A stretch of 64,000 nt of DNA, from contig NJFT01000001.1 of assembly GCA_002221725.1 (NCBI GenBank), forward strand, positions 186,001 through 250,000, written 5' to 3'. This stretch comes from Scedosporium boydii. Lineage: Eukaryota; Ascomycota; Sordariomycetes; Microascales; Microascaceae. Positions within the stretch are counted from its first letter, which is position 1; every line of letters starts with the position of its first letter. Shown piece by piece: positions 43,882 through 55,047 of this stretch. Position numbers and translations under genes: made by a program. Below the pieces are notes generated by a model. That model was not told the origin of the DNA and ran no database searches. It saw only the letters and a list, made by a program, of their open reading frames with translations.

Positions 43882-44961
43882 TTGACTACAGCAGCACAAC
43901 GGAGTTAACATTTCGATATTTCCACGGCCGGCTTAACCATCACGAACACTTCACGACGATTACATTACACATCCCGGCTTCGGCGCTTAGGCATAGACGG
44001 CTGGTTTCAAGGTTTTCTGCTCCTGGGGCAAGATTAGTGGCGTTCTTTTTTTCTTCTTATTCTTCCATCTTCATGTCCATCGTTTTCTTTCCCTTTGTTT
44101 CTTCTGATCTTCCTATCGATATCCACATGCATTCTCTTCTTGCCGGGGAACATTCTGGTGGCTACTGGGTTATTTTCTAGTTTTGTTTGGTGCATATTTG
44201 GATCCGGGTTTGAGCGGTGCCTCGCGACAATCGAGGTTTTGGGGTAGGCATCTACGCTTGTCAGTTGGTCAATGTAATTGCCTCGATGGGTTATGTTCTT
44301 AGCGAAACCTCACAACCTCAATATACGGCCTCTTCTGGCTGCTGCATATCTACCTCTTCCACCAGTCTTGATTCATTGTCGAATTTATGCTTCACCTATG
44401 TGACTTTTTTGCTTAGGGTTGGAATCCTGCGATGTTACCGCACATGAGACACGTAGCCTGTAATAGATAGTTCTATCACCTCCCCTCTGTGATCGAACGC
44501 ATCTCTTCATCGTCGGCAGAAACTCGATTTCCGGTGTCATCGAGGCTGGATCTCTGCGAACACATGGGCTTCTTGGCGATCCCTCGCTTGATCGCCCGTC
44601 CGTGAACCGAGAAATCTAGGCTCGACTGATCGACCTTAGCCGGTGGGAAACGTTTTACGGTAAAGAAGAAAAAAGAAGCTTGATTTGAGCACATGTTGAA
44701 CCCCTCCGATTGTCCTCCCACGTTTTTATTTTCCCTTTGTTTTCTTCGGTGGACGGGCGGATTGTTTTAGCCGGGATCCTGCCCTTTCAACATTCACCAA
44801 GTGTTTCCGGCCTATCTTGGTTGTTTTGGGTGAATGGAACAATCCCCTGGAACAATGATAATTAAAAGCCAATGGAATTGTGACGAGAAGGGACTTTTCA
44901 TGACTTCGGGAGTAATAGCCAAGAAAATCTGCCCAAGATTAATGTGAGAACCAAAAAGCTC
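43882..44961. other. Intergenic, STS1 3' flank
   Basis: A T-rich stretch at 44045-44110 fits a 3' UTR. No coding region or known RNA was recognised before the hairpin element at 44962. Confidence 0.45.
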
Positions 44962-45060
44962 GCTCGTGGCGCGCTCCCAGGATCGAACCGATCAAGTTGG
45001 CTTGCCACGAGCTACGAAAATTGCAATTTTCTAACCTTCTGAGCGCTCCAGTGACCACTT
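44962..45060 (-). other. tRNA-like / hairpin-rich element
   Basis: A perfect 9-bp inverted repeat GCTCGTGGC/GCCACGAGC (44962-44970, 45004-45012) is followed by a 16-nt perfect palindrome (45016-45031). On the minus strand the sequence contains a B-box match GGTTCGATCC (44989-44980) and an A-box-like GCTCAGAAGGTTAGA (about 45046-45032). A T5 run follows at 44957-44953, as in Pol III genes. However, I could not fold a proper cloverleaf: the best acceptor pairing is 6 of 7, and no D-stem forms. It is therefore most likely a degenerate tRNA or another small Pol III-type RNA. Confidence 0.3.
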
Positions 45061-45671
45061 GGCCATTGGTCGCAGTGTTACCTACTTGAGCTGCTCGGTT
45101 GGAAGTTCTTTCTGTATCTTCGTATATGAAGGTATTTCAACCCTCGAGGAGGAAGGAGCTGATGATGTGCAGTGGGAGAACGTGTGCTGAATCTTCGACG
45201 AAGGAAGCGTGGGGTTGAGATATGCTTCAGAGAAGCTAGCGGCCCAATTAAGGGTTTCGGTGCCTAAAATAGAACCTAAAAGTCCGAAATGGTTCAGTGT
45301 TCCTGGTTGTTATCCACTCTGAGCCGCTGAAATTAGTGCGCAATGATGCTGGCTCAATCGGGTCAGTCAAATTGTCGATTGGTAACCTCGTCCGACAGTT
45401 GACCACGTGATCTCCCGTCATCCAAAGACCCAACCTGGCGCGGTCTGAGGCAGATGCAGCCTAAGACGCCAAGTGAACGCGACCGGAGTTCACGACGTGC
45501 AAGCTCAACATCCCCCAACCAACAACGATTTGCATTGGCAATCTCCAACCCTCAGCCGCAATCAATTTGCACAATAGGCCTTCCTTTTGGTTTTTGTCTA
45601 CTACAGTAGAATATTACAAGATCTCGATATATGACTCCCAAGCCAAATAACAGTGTCCGGAGATCTTAGAC
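45061..45671. other. RAD52 upstream region
   Basis: 611 bp presumed to hold the RAD52 promoter. No specific motif was identified and no ORF of note was seen. Confidence 0.45.
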
Positions 45672-47263
45672 ATGCCTGCGTGCGTATCTCCTATCCCTCA
45701 CCGGGACAATTATGTTGCCTCAAGCTTTCCCTAACGTACTCTGTGCAGGCCAGGCGACCAACACAACGGCGATGCAGCCAACCCGTTTGAGGAAACCCGA
45801 CCTCGCGTCTCCGAGTACACAGCCCAACAGATCGCTACCCTCCAATGCCGGCTCCAGAAACAGCTCGGCCCCGAATACATATCATCCCGCGCAGGACCCG
45901 GCGGCGTCAAGGTGCACTACATTACGTCGGAAAAATGCATCGCCCTAGCGAACGAAGTATTCGGTTTCAACGGCTGGTCGAGCTCGATCCAGAACATCAC
46001 CGTGGATTTCGTCGATGAACATCCGCAGACGCTGCGGGTGAGCCTGGGTCTATCGGTCGTCGTGAGGGTGACTCTTCGGGATGGCACGTACCATGAGGAT
46101 ATCGGGTATGGAAACATTGAAAATTGCAAGGGGAAGGCGTCGGCGTTTGAGAAGGCGAAGAAGCAGGCGACTACGGATGCGTTGAAGAGGGCGTTGCGAA
46201 ACTTTGGGAACGTGCTGGGGAATTGCATTTATGATAAGGACTACCTGTCGAAGGTTATCAAGATTAAGCCCGCGCCGACCAAGTTCGATGAGCAGAATCT
46301 GCATCGACACCCGGATTTTGTCAAGAAGGAGGTGGTGCCGGTGAAAGCTCCCGTTAGGCACGAGACAAAGCCGGAACCCGAACCCGAAATAGACGTCATC
46401 GACTCGGACCTATTCGAAGACTTTGGAGGTAGGCTTCTTCTCTCCTATCACCCGGCCATTTTTTTTTTTTTGCGGCATTAACCAGGCTAACTTGACGAGT
46501 AGATTTTGATGACGCAGATTTCTGTATTGTCGAGGAAGGTCATCCAGATGAGGTTGTGCTCCCAAACCCGTCTGGACCATCAGCGCCATCTGCGCAGAAC
46601 AAACCTCCTGAACCTATGAACAGGGCCCCTCAAACCCCAAACCAGGGACCTCGTTTTGGTGGACCAGCCGCAGGAGTCAGACAGCAGCCACCTCAAGGTG
46701 CCCCTCGACCGGTCGCGAACGCACCGAACCTCCCAGGTCCTAGGCCCCCTGTACCTGGACCCTCTGAACCGGTGGCCTTCTTCTCAGCCCGAGCCGTGAA
46801 CAAGGATATCCCGGAATCTAGCTTAACAGCGGAAAGCGGTCTCATCCCAAAGGCACAACAACTCTTCAACCCAAAGGCAGAGAGCCCATCCATCAGGAAG
46901 ACGCCCGGCATCGACCACAACTCATCGAAACCCGTGACCAGGAACGCAATACAGAGCAGCAGCCAAGCGCCCGCCTCTCCAGCGGTCCCGGGCGCAGGGC
47001 CTGGTTCGAGACCAGGTGGAGGGTTCCAGTCGGGGATCGGGAACGTTGTGAATCCGCATCTTAACCAGGCCAGGAGGATCGGTACTCCGGGAGGCGGGGC
47101 TAGTCCCCTCGCCAACAGAGGGCAGTACCGGCCGCCGACGATGAAGAGACCGCTACCAGCTGAGGGCAATGGGGCGAGGCCGGCGCTTACGGAGGTATCG
47201 ACCAATTCGGCCCTGGGGTTGAATGATGGGACGTTTGATGCTAAAAGGCAGAAAACTGCGTAG
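45672..47263 (+). CDS. RAD52: DNA recombination mediator Rad52
   Basis: Mediates strand annealing and loading of Rad51 during homologous recombination; nuclear. Three exons, 45672-45679, 45749-46428 and 46503-47263, encode 482 aa. Exon 1 is only 8 nt (Met-Pro plus two bases), with a 69-nt intron carrying CCCTAACG. The Rad52 ring domain is clear: EYTAQQIATLQCRLQKQLGP, SSRAGPGGVKVHYI, ANEVFGFNGWSSSI, ENCKGKASAFEKAKKQA and ALRNFGNVLGNCIYDKDYL (about residues 20-190). The C-terminal half is Pro/Gly-rich, as expected for RPA/Rad51-interaction regions, with basic patches near the end (MKRPLPAEG, AKRQKTA). It is somewhat shorter than some relatives but complete. Intron 2 is 74 nt (GTAGGC...TAG). Confidence 0.95.
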
Positions 47264-47691
47264 CCTGCTTGTACGGCAGCTGGGAAATATGACGAGGGAG
47301 TGATGAAATAGGTTTTATTTGACCTCCTGGCACTATCTTTTGTTTGGTGATTCTTGTTTGGCGTCTTGGGGTTAAGGAATTTGGGTTCTGGGTTCATGGG
47401 TCGAGATTGCGGTGATAGGGCGTAGCAAGCTTAAGAGGTTTCTAGCTCATGCAATGGAATGGGAAAAGATCCCTTGTGAGCCGAGAGTCGCCTTTACAAA
47501 ACTGGAAGTGAATTTCCCGCCTATAATAGCGGACGACATTAATTTTTCATTTCTATGATGGCTATGTGAAGTTGGACCCGGGGATATATCTATGTACACA
47601 AGAACCCGAGCTCCAGTCTAGAATCTAGATGAATAAGGGGTACCCAAATACGTAATGTATGCAATTGATGCTCTCACGAAAACCACCAGCC
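47264..47691. other. Intergenic, convergent 3' flanks
   Basis: 428 bp between convergent RAD52 and the ABC1 kinase gene. No gene was seen. Confidence 0.5.
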
Positions 47692-49612
47692 CTACATTCC
47701 AAAAGCCACGGAAGGCATGGCGCCGTTCAGACCGACTATACGCTTCAAGTGTAACCACGTCTCAAACACCCCAAGCTTCACCTCGACCCTCACGAAGCCC
47801 AACCAAGCTGCAAACAACCTCAGAGCATTCCCGGGCCACAACCAGGACCCGCGGCCCAAAATCTCGTCAACCTTTTCGTAGAAGACGGTCCTGGAGCAAT
47901 ACCTAGCAAGGATGAGAAAAGAGCGCACGGGACCCTGACGCGTATGGAGATTCTCGTCGAGGCTCCTCGTGAGGTCGTTCGTCTTGAGGATGAGAAGAAT
48001 GATACGGGGCACCCGCCCTAGGAGCTGGACGAGGTCGGTGAGCAGACCCTCCTGCAGTGCCGCGGTTATGTTCTTCTTCTCGTCCTTGGTACGGTCCTTG
48101 AGGATAGAGGAGCTGACGACGCTGTAATCGCGACCCGTGATGGCAGAAGCAAAGAGCGGGAATTCCTCGTCGCCGATGCCGGCGACTTCTCCGCTGTACT
48201 TGCGCATGGCGGCCATGTCACCCTCGAGGACAGCGAGCCACATCTTGGCGTAAGACCGGCGTAGCGGCAGGGGGATATCGCGGTAGAGGCCGTGGTCGTA
48301 GAGGATGACGTCGAAGTTGTAGTGGCCTCGGCGTTTCGGGTTCTTCCGGATGGCGAGGTTGCCGCCGTGCGGGTCGCAGTGGAGGGGGGCGCCTTCGCCG
48401 AAGATCATCTCGTTGAAGATGTGGGAGAGCGCGGCGGAGACCTCGTCGCGGTCTATGCCGTTGGAGTCGAGGTAGTCTAGGTCGTCGAGGCGATGGCCGG
48501 ATTCGTTGGCCATGACGAGGATTCGCTCTTCGGCCCAGAGGACGTCGGGTATCACGAGGGGGAGGCCGGGGATCTTGGCGAAATGGTCTCGAGTGCGTCT
48601 AGCGTTGTTAGCCTCCTCGCGGAAATCGAGCTCCCTGGGTAGGGAGTCGTCCATCTCGCGCGAGAGCCACTCGAGGTCGTATTCGGGGAAGAACTTCTTG
48701 AGCATGGCGAACGTGTATCGAGTCAGGGACAGGTCGAGCGGTGCCCACTGCGCCAGGCCCGGATGTTGCACCTTGACGGCGACTTGTTGGCCCGTCTCTT
48801 TTATTACGGCGAGGTGGACTTGCGCCAGGGAGGCGGCGCCGAGGGGCTTCTCCTGGAAGCTGGAAAAGTAGTCTTCGATAGACCGTCCGGTATCATTTTT
48901 GAACATCTGCTGGATCGATTCGAAGGAGGAGACGGGGCACTTGTCTTGGAGGGGGACAAATGTCGTGGTCCATTCGGACGGGAGAAGGTAGTTCATTGCA
49001 CTCTAGGTAGTCGTCTCGTTAGTGGGATATTCCTTTGCTCTATCAATGGGTGAAGAAGCAGCCTACCAAGTGTTGCCCAAGTTTGATAAAGATGCCTCCA
49101 TTCTTCTCGAGGACCTTGAGAGTGCGCTCTGCGCACCGTTTATGGCATGCTTTCAGTAACCTCCGCTGTTCTTCTTCGTCTTCTATCTTCTCTCTCTGGT
49201 TCAACGTTGTCCGGTAACTATAGCAAGTTGGCCACATTAGCCTTCAGCGACACCACGGTAGCCTCGGGTTCGAACGCAACACCTACTCATTAATGCATAC
49301 TGTCAGAGCAACAGCAACTCTCCCAGACCTCTCCAGAGTCTCATAGCTCGCCTTGATGTCGTCCGTAAACGCAAGAACCGTCGCGCCGGTCGCCGCGCCC
49401 CCCGAAGCGAGGAGAATGCGCCTGCGACTCCATCTCGGGCCGTCGGTCTTTTGTCGGGCGCCGCTCCACGAGGAATTATTCCTTCTCCAACCCTGGTGCA
49501 GCTTCACGAGTCGAGTCTGCGGGAGGAGGAATTGGCCCTCGCCGAGGCTATAAGTCGATGGACTTCGCAGGGTTCGACTCCATGACCGCCAAGTTGCCGA
49601 AACGACCTTCAT
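47692..49612 (-). CDS. MCP2: Mitochondrial ABC1/ADCK-family atypical kinase (Mcp2-like)
   Basis: Three exons, 49612-49287, 49217-49067 and 49002-47692, encode 595 aa. The N-terminus is Arg/Ser-rich without acidic residues at first (a probable mitochondrial presequence), then a hydrophobic ILLASGGAATGATVLAF. The ABC1 core follows: LEKNGGIFIKLGQHLSAMNY, CPVSSFESIQQMF, the Ala-rich loop PLGAASLAQVH, catalytic-Lys region VAVKVQHPG, ELDFREEANNA, LHCDPHGGNLAI and the metal motif YDHGLY. Family members of this type (yeast Mcp2/YLR253W, human ADCK1) act in inner-membrane lipid or coenzyme Q homeostasis. The first donor is GTAGGT, which gives VCINDYRTTLNQ. A nearer GTATGC would break the frame. Introns are 69 and 64 nt. 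Confidence 0.9.
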
Positions 49613-49649
49613 TGGTGATCAAGGGCGCGGGTGGACCTCATAGGGAAGG

Positions 49650-50231
49650 CTACGCTTTTTGGCTCTCGTGTAAGTGCGAAAAGGCCGAGGCGAAAAAAGC
49701 GCGTCGGAAAAAAAAAAAATTTGGCGGATTGGGGGTGATCTTATTAGTCGAAGGGAGGAATTGAGAACATGAACATTCTTTGCCTTCGAGAAGTAAAGAC
49801 GTTCGGCAATCTCTGACCGCCTTCGAGATGGTGGTTTGAGTGATATCGCCTCCTAGTTCCACTTTGGGAACTTGTATCGTCTCATTGACCCCAACGTTTT
49901 CTCCAGAATTTTTTAGATAGTCTCGCGCTCTCTTTTTTTCCTTTCTTTTTTTTTGTCCCTCGTTTTCGGGACCAGCCTTGGCATCATCTGGCAAGGGTCT
50001 AAGTGGAACTGGTACCTGTACCAAGCACTTCTCCACTAAAGGAGCCGCCGGAAATCGGCGAGCGATCAGGGGCCTCGGTCCACTGTGATTGACCCCTCCA
50101 CAAGTGAATGTTGCCACCAACATTTTGTGACTCTGTCCAACCATTTCCAGCCCTCGTTGATCGAAGTAACAACTAAATAGTTTTCCCGGTTTTATTTCAT
50201 AAACTATAGCTTTGGCGCGAGTAGTCGACAT
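49650..50231 (-). CDS. Doubtful ORF, hypothetical
   Basis: 193-codon open frame from an ATG (MSTTRAKAIVYEIKPGKLFS), ending 37 bp upstream of the MCP2-like start. It has no recognised domain. A Lys/Arg-rich middle (QKKRKEKKRARDYLKN) and a Phe-rich tail arise from homopolymer runs. It could be chance in the MCP2 promoter. It is listed because of its length and proper ATG. Confidence 0.2.
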   Translation of the reverse strand: MSTTRAKAIVYEIKPGKLFSCYFDQRGLEMVGQSHKMLVATFTCGGVNHSGPRPLIARRFPAAPLVEKCLVQVPVPLRPLPDDAKAGPENEGQKKRKEKKRARDYLKNSGENVGVNETIQVPKVELGGDITQTTISKAVRDCRTSLLLEGKECSCSQFLPSTNKITPNPPNFFFFRRAFFASAFSHLHESQKA

Positions 50232-51039
50232 TTCTTGGTTTTCAAAACGCGCCAGTACCTCTGAAAATTATTCCATCTGCGAGTGTGACCCTGCCGGCAC
50301 GCTCCACTACTTTATCTGCTTAATCGCCCCACTTGTTCGACAGATGTTCCTGGTGATGGCGGTACTGTCCCGATGGAAGTACGGAGTATTGTCCTTTATT
50401 CTAGCGATATTCAGATGTCACAGTAATCGCGAGAAGTCATTGTACATAGTCATTCAGTTCTCAAAACTTCTTGTCTCCGCGGGAACCGCCCCAGCCAGTA
50501 AAGGGTCCAGACAGAGTGATGTCAGTCCAGGGAAACAGGATGGAATTGGCTGTTGCAGGTTGTCTCTCACGAGGACTAGTGTTTTTATTCCTCCGCGTGA
50601 CACCACTTCGCCTGACAGTCTGATAATCTGCAGTAGTAGTTTAGTTTACGAACCATTGAAGTAGGCACCAATTTGATGCCAGTAAACAGGTGCGCCGAAA
50701 GATGGCAACATTGCGAAGTTAGGTTCTGTGTGTGCTGAGCAAAGGCTGCCACAGGTCACGTCACGTCACGTGCGACCGCACTGTGCGGGTATCCACTTAA
50801 CGCCTCAACACGACACGGACACGCTCAGTGCAGTGACCGCAGCGCGTTCTCATTAAACAAAAGGACGAGAGTGAACCTGAGCTGAACCAGTCCCCCCCTC
50901 TCATGCATCGCACAGCACCTCCAACAACATTTCTAGTCTACTCTCTACCACGAATTGCTTCATAAATTGATTGAGTTAATAACAGCGACTACAATTCCGT
51001 TCGAATAATCGATTTATTCTCTCCCACACCGAGAGAATC
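50232..51039. other. Intergenic region
   Basis: It contains one TACGGAGTA (50380) and overlapping CACGTCACGTCACGTG (50757-50772), which includes a CACGTG E-box. The leader before 51040 is pyrimidine-rich. No gene was seen. Confidence 0.5.
50757..50772. promoter_or_regulatory. CACGTCACGTCACGTG cluster
   Basis: Three CACGT units at 5-6 nt spacing, the last forming the palindromic E-box CACGTG. This is a plausible bHLH/bZIP site cluster about 270 bp upstream of the gene at 51040. The function is inferred. Confidence 0.35.
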
Positions 51040-51805
51040 ATGTTTACACTTGCACCGATGCCGTTCTTCAACGAAAACAGCTGGGCCCATCACAAGCCTG
51101 CCACATCATCACCTCTATCATCCTCGCCCATCCGGCCCTCCGCCCCGCTCTCGCCGGTCAACGGAAACTCGATGAACCAAAGAAATTGCTTCTCCTCGCC
51201 GCCGGAGCCAAAATCCAAGTTCGCCGCGAGGCAGACGAAGCCGAACCCGCTGCTCCGGAAGCGTGAGGAAGGGCAGGAGACGAGACGGCAGCTCTTCCTA
51301 AGGACGGTTCGCGGTCGCGGGGATGACAGGGCTTGGGAGAGGAGGTCGATAGAAGGACATGTAAGTCATCGATGTGAGACCTTGTTCCAACATCATGGAC
51401 AGCGCTGACCAACTGATTTCCGTCAAGGCTTTGAGACGGTGGTACGAAGAGGAGCAGCAAATCTACCAGCAAAAGGAGAATGACGTAGCCGGCATGCCGA
51501 CCGAAGAGGATCTCGAGGATGCAACCACTATGGTGGATCAGCAAGATCAACTGGAAGCCATGATTCCAGAGGAACTCGACGACATGATGGTTGACGAAAT
51601 TGCGAGGCAGGAAGAGTTGGAACTCGAGGCTCTGCTAGCGTCCTACGAGCAACCGTCGCCACCACTCAGTTCGGACACGCAAGAAGGCCTGCCACAACGA
51701 CCTCCCTCGCCATATTATTCAGATGATGAAGAGTATGACCAGATTTTCATGGAACTGGCAGAAAATGATCTTGGGGAAGCCGGGGAGGACACGGAGATGT
51801 CTTAG
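51040..51805 (+). CDS. Conserved-looking fungal hypothetical protein
   Basis: Two exons, 51040-51360 and 51428-51805, encode 232 aa. I do not recognise a named domain. The N-terminus is MFTLAPMPFFNENSWAHHK, then a Ser/Pro-rich linker. A basic helix-like block (PNPLLRKREEGQETRRQLFL, ending before the intron) is followed by ALRRWYEEEQQIYQQKEND. A long acidic tail ends in YDQIFMELAENDLGEAGED. The 67-nt intron uses GTAAGT and an AAG acceptor. The layout (basic middle, acidic end) suggests a nuclear protein. The composition and in-frame intron support a real gene. Confidence 0.7.
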
Positions 51806-52074
51806 CGTCCGAGTCCTGTCGTCGGCAAAGGGGCAGTCTGTAAGATGGGTTCGAGGCACATGGGATATTGCTATTTATATATTCGGTGGTCGGCGTTCAG
51901 GCAGGGTAAACGGGGAAAGTCTTTTTGGGGCGTTTATTCGGGTACTAAACCCAAGGCATTTCTAGGTTCTCGGAAAGATGCATAACAGTAGCATCTTATA
52001 CTCAAGGGTGTTGTTATCTTGAAGGGATATCGAGTTTTTACTAATGTGTAGAGATACCATGGCTCCGAAATATA

Positions 52075-53312
52075 CTATTGAGGGTTACATGCCTCGTCAT
52101 TCGGCGCGTTCAACGCTTCCTGTGCTGATTGCAAGTCTCCTACCAGATCGGGTGGCGGTGAACCGGCCTCTTGCATCTAGAGCGAACGAAAGGTTAGTAC
52201 ACAGCGTTCTTCCAACAGGGTGCGCGATAAACGACTTGGCCAAGCTTACCTTCTGCATCCTCTCGACGATGTATTCTCGGTGAGCAGGGTTCGAGTCTGT
52301 GTAAGATGGCTCCTCAAACTTGGCGACAATCTCTGCCACTATCACCCTCTGCTCCTGGTACCGTTTCAAATCCCCCGCGGCAACCTTCTCCTTGTTCTTC
52401 TCTATCCAGTCAGGGAACTGGTCATGTAGCTCCTTCATGGGTTCGTAGAGAATCTCCTTATTCGTGAGCTGCTCCATCATACCCAGCAGCATCTTGTTCA
52501 GCTCGTCCGTGCCGCCTTCTCCGCCCAAAGCCGCGTTTCCAAGAAGCCCCATCATATCGTTAAAGATGTCGGGGTTGTCGTCCTTTGAGAGGTCTTCCGT
52601 GGTCTTATCTCCCGAAGTCTTCATCCTCTCCATCGTTCTCCGGATCGTCTCCTGGAAAGAGGCGTCGGTTGCTGGGACGGGGCCGGCGGACCTCGAAGAA
52701 TCGGCCTTCGCAGACGATGCTCCGGCAGTCGCGGCAGGGGTTGCTGTCTCCACGTCTACCTCCGCCGAAGCCTCGGCAATCTTCTTGAACATCTCCTGGA
52801 ACTCTGCCTGCATCTCGGACTATTTATCACTCGTTGTCAGAGAGATGCTCCAAGAGAGCGGCTTCGCTTTTTGGAGAAACTTACAGAATTTTCTAGTCCG
52901 CTAAAGAAATTGGCCATGCCCTTCTCCAGCTCCTTCGCGAGCTCCTCGTCAAGTAGCGCATCCTCGTCATCAAGGCTGGCGCTCGGCGCAGGCACAGCTG
53001 TAGATTTCTCGGCCTTGGCCGGTTGCGCCGAGGTCGAGGCTTCTGTAGGCTTCTTGCTCTCGGGTTTCGCGGCGGAGAAATCATCCAAAAACTCTACTCT
53101 CTTCGTTAGTTTGGCGCTTTGAAAAATATCCCTCCTGTCGCGATTGGAGGTGCTATACCATCAAGGTCATCCAAGTCATCCTCATCCGGGTCGGGGAAAT
53201 CCTCAACCTCCTCCACCTCTACCTTGGCCGCCGGTGCGGTCGCAGTCTCGGGGGCAGGCGTATTCTTCTTATCGTCGGCGACGATGTCGCCGGCTTTCTG
53301 TTCAGCCGCCAT
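52075..53312 (-). CDS. PEX19: Peroxisomal membrane protein import receptor Pex19
   Basis: Soluble chaperone/receptor for peroxisomal membrane proteins. Four exons, 53312-53159, 53093-52885, 52819-52250 and 52176-52075, encode 344 aa. The acidic N-terminus carries the Pex3-binding region (DLDDLDEFLDDFSAAKP spans intron 1). It is followed by LAKELEKGMANFFSGLE, FQEMFKKIAEASAE, SFQETIRRTMERMK and MLLGMMEQLTNKEILYEPMK, the classic Pex19 helices. The last exon ends DEACNPQ, so the terminal four residues C-N-P-Q form a CaaX-type farnesylation box, as in other Pex19 proteins. The introns are 65, 65 and 73 nt. The start is ATG 53312; the open frame upstream reaches only a TTG. Confidence 0.94.
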
Positions 53313-54336
53313 GGCCTCGGAAGATTGCGCGTATGGGTTTTGCTTGTTTTTTTTTCGGGGTCGCAAAAGTCAGATCCACATGCAAGAGGGGCAGCGATGC
53401 GATCGAGATCTCTTCACCCCGCACAGCAACGTTCTGAGAGCGTCGAACAGTCCTAGTCTGAGTTGTCGCTGGAATAGGGAAAGACCAGCAGTGAAATATA
53501 GGTTGCTTATCGAGAAATATTCTTTGTATCGCCTCCCAAAAGTTTATGTTCAAGAGCGACGACGGTTTTAAGATTTGCCTTCTGCGTCGAGCAAGTCTAT
53601 CTGGACAATGAGCCGAGGGATGATGGCATGTGGTGCTGGGCCAAGAACACATTGATCAATTGATATTGAATGCACTGAATTATTGGTCTGGGATTCGGGG
53701 GGCTTGGGGTACGCTGGCATTGGCCTGGCATTAGCCTGGCCTAGCCACTAAGCTGCCCCCTGGGGCTATCAATTGGTGGACCCATTGAAGCCTGTGCGCC
53801 TGTGGCACCACGCTGAGCTTGGATCACCAATATTTGAGCAATATTCCAGCAATATTCCTGTTTGGCGACGCTTCTGCCAGCCGATGTCCACTGCCTGGAT
53901 CTGCCAGTGCCCATGGGCCATTTCCAACAACGAAGAACCCCTCCCCCTCTATGTGCATTGCTGCCTTCTTTCACGATGTGATATGACCAAACCTCCTTGA
54001 CCTGCTTCGTAACAGTTTGCTTTTTCTCTGTCGCCTTCTTCATTCCAAAAGTTCCACGTTGTCCAAACAGCCCTCCTCTCGATATTTTGACAGCCCTTGA
54101 TTTGCGCCTGCTCACTAATCCAAAGGGCGCTGTTCAAACTTTCTCGCTTCCTCGCGCCTCGCGGACAGCCTGCCTCTTTCCAGCCTAACTTTTCTCTACA
54201 CTACATCCTTCCCGCCTCTCTCTCAACGCCAGTCCATCGCGACCTCTGCTTGGCAAATCCAAAACTCGAACCCCCGTCGATTTTCTCTTCATCAAAGGCG
54301 TTTTCGCCGTAAATCACCCAACTACACTAAGTCACC
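53313..54336. promoter_or_regulatory. Divergent PEX19/UBC9 promoter region
   Basis: 1.0 kb between the two starts. It includes TTGATCAATTGATATTG at about 53651 and a pyrimidine-rich leader before UBC9 (54130-54300). No coding region was recognised. Confidence 0.5.
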
Positions 54337-55047
54337 ATGAGTCTTTGCCAGAACCGCCTGCTCGAGGAGCGGTACGTTCCGGCCCACCTCAACACCCTCA
54401 TCGACCCGACCTTCCGGATGCCCGATGCTAACGTGGTGGTGATGTAGGAAGCAATGGCGTCGTGACCACCCCTTTGGATTCTACGCGAGACCGCAACGAA
54501 ATGCGCAGGGCGTTTCCGATATGAAGATTTGGGAATGTGGCATTCCGGGCAAGGAGAAGACGATCTGGGAGGGCGGCCTCTTCAAGCTTGTTATTAACTT
54601 TCCCGACGGTTAGTCTTCTCTTCTAGTCGTTCCAACTGGCCCATATCGTTCGTTTCAAGCTAACGGACATTTTTTTCCCCTCTTTTCGCAGAATATCCCA
54701 CGAAGCCTCCTAAGTGTAAGCGCAGAGCCGACCTTCCGAACCATAACGTTCCCCACTTCATCGCTTACTGACATCTGCATACCTGACATGTAGGCAAGTT
54801 TGTGCCTCCTTTGTTCCACCCAAACGTCTATCCCTCCGGCACTGTGTGTCTATCGATCCTCAACGAAGAGGAAGCATGGAAGCCGGCGATCACCGTCAAG
54901 CAGATCCTCCTCGGAATCCAGGACCTGCTCAACGATCCCAACCCTGACTCTCCGGCACAGGCGGAGGCGTATAATCTATTCAAGAAGGATCGTGTCGAAT
55001 ACGAAAAGAGAATCCGACGGGTCGTGCGGGAGAACCCCGCGAGCTAA
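54337..55047 (+). CDS. UBC9: SUMO-conjugating enzyme E2 (Ubc9)
   Basis: Transfers SUMO from the E1 to substrates; nuclear. Four exons, 54337-54371, 54448-54608, 54692-54715 (24 nt) and 54794-55047, encode 157 aa, the standard Ubc9 size. It starts [20 protein letters not shown], the Ubc9-specific N-terminal helix. It contains [43 protein letters not shown] and [17 protein letters not shown] with the catalytic Cys (in TVCLS). It ends with the helix [15 protein letters not shown]. The introns are 76, 83 and 78 nt with standard ends. Confidence 0.97.

Noticed and set aside
49295..49300. GTATGC donor in the first exon of the ABC1 kinase gene
   Set aside because: It would enter exon 2 in the wrong frame. 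GTAGGT at 49286 gives the family sequence CINDYRTTLNQ.
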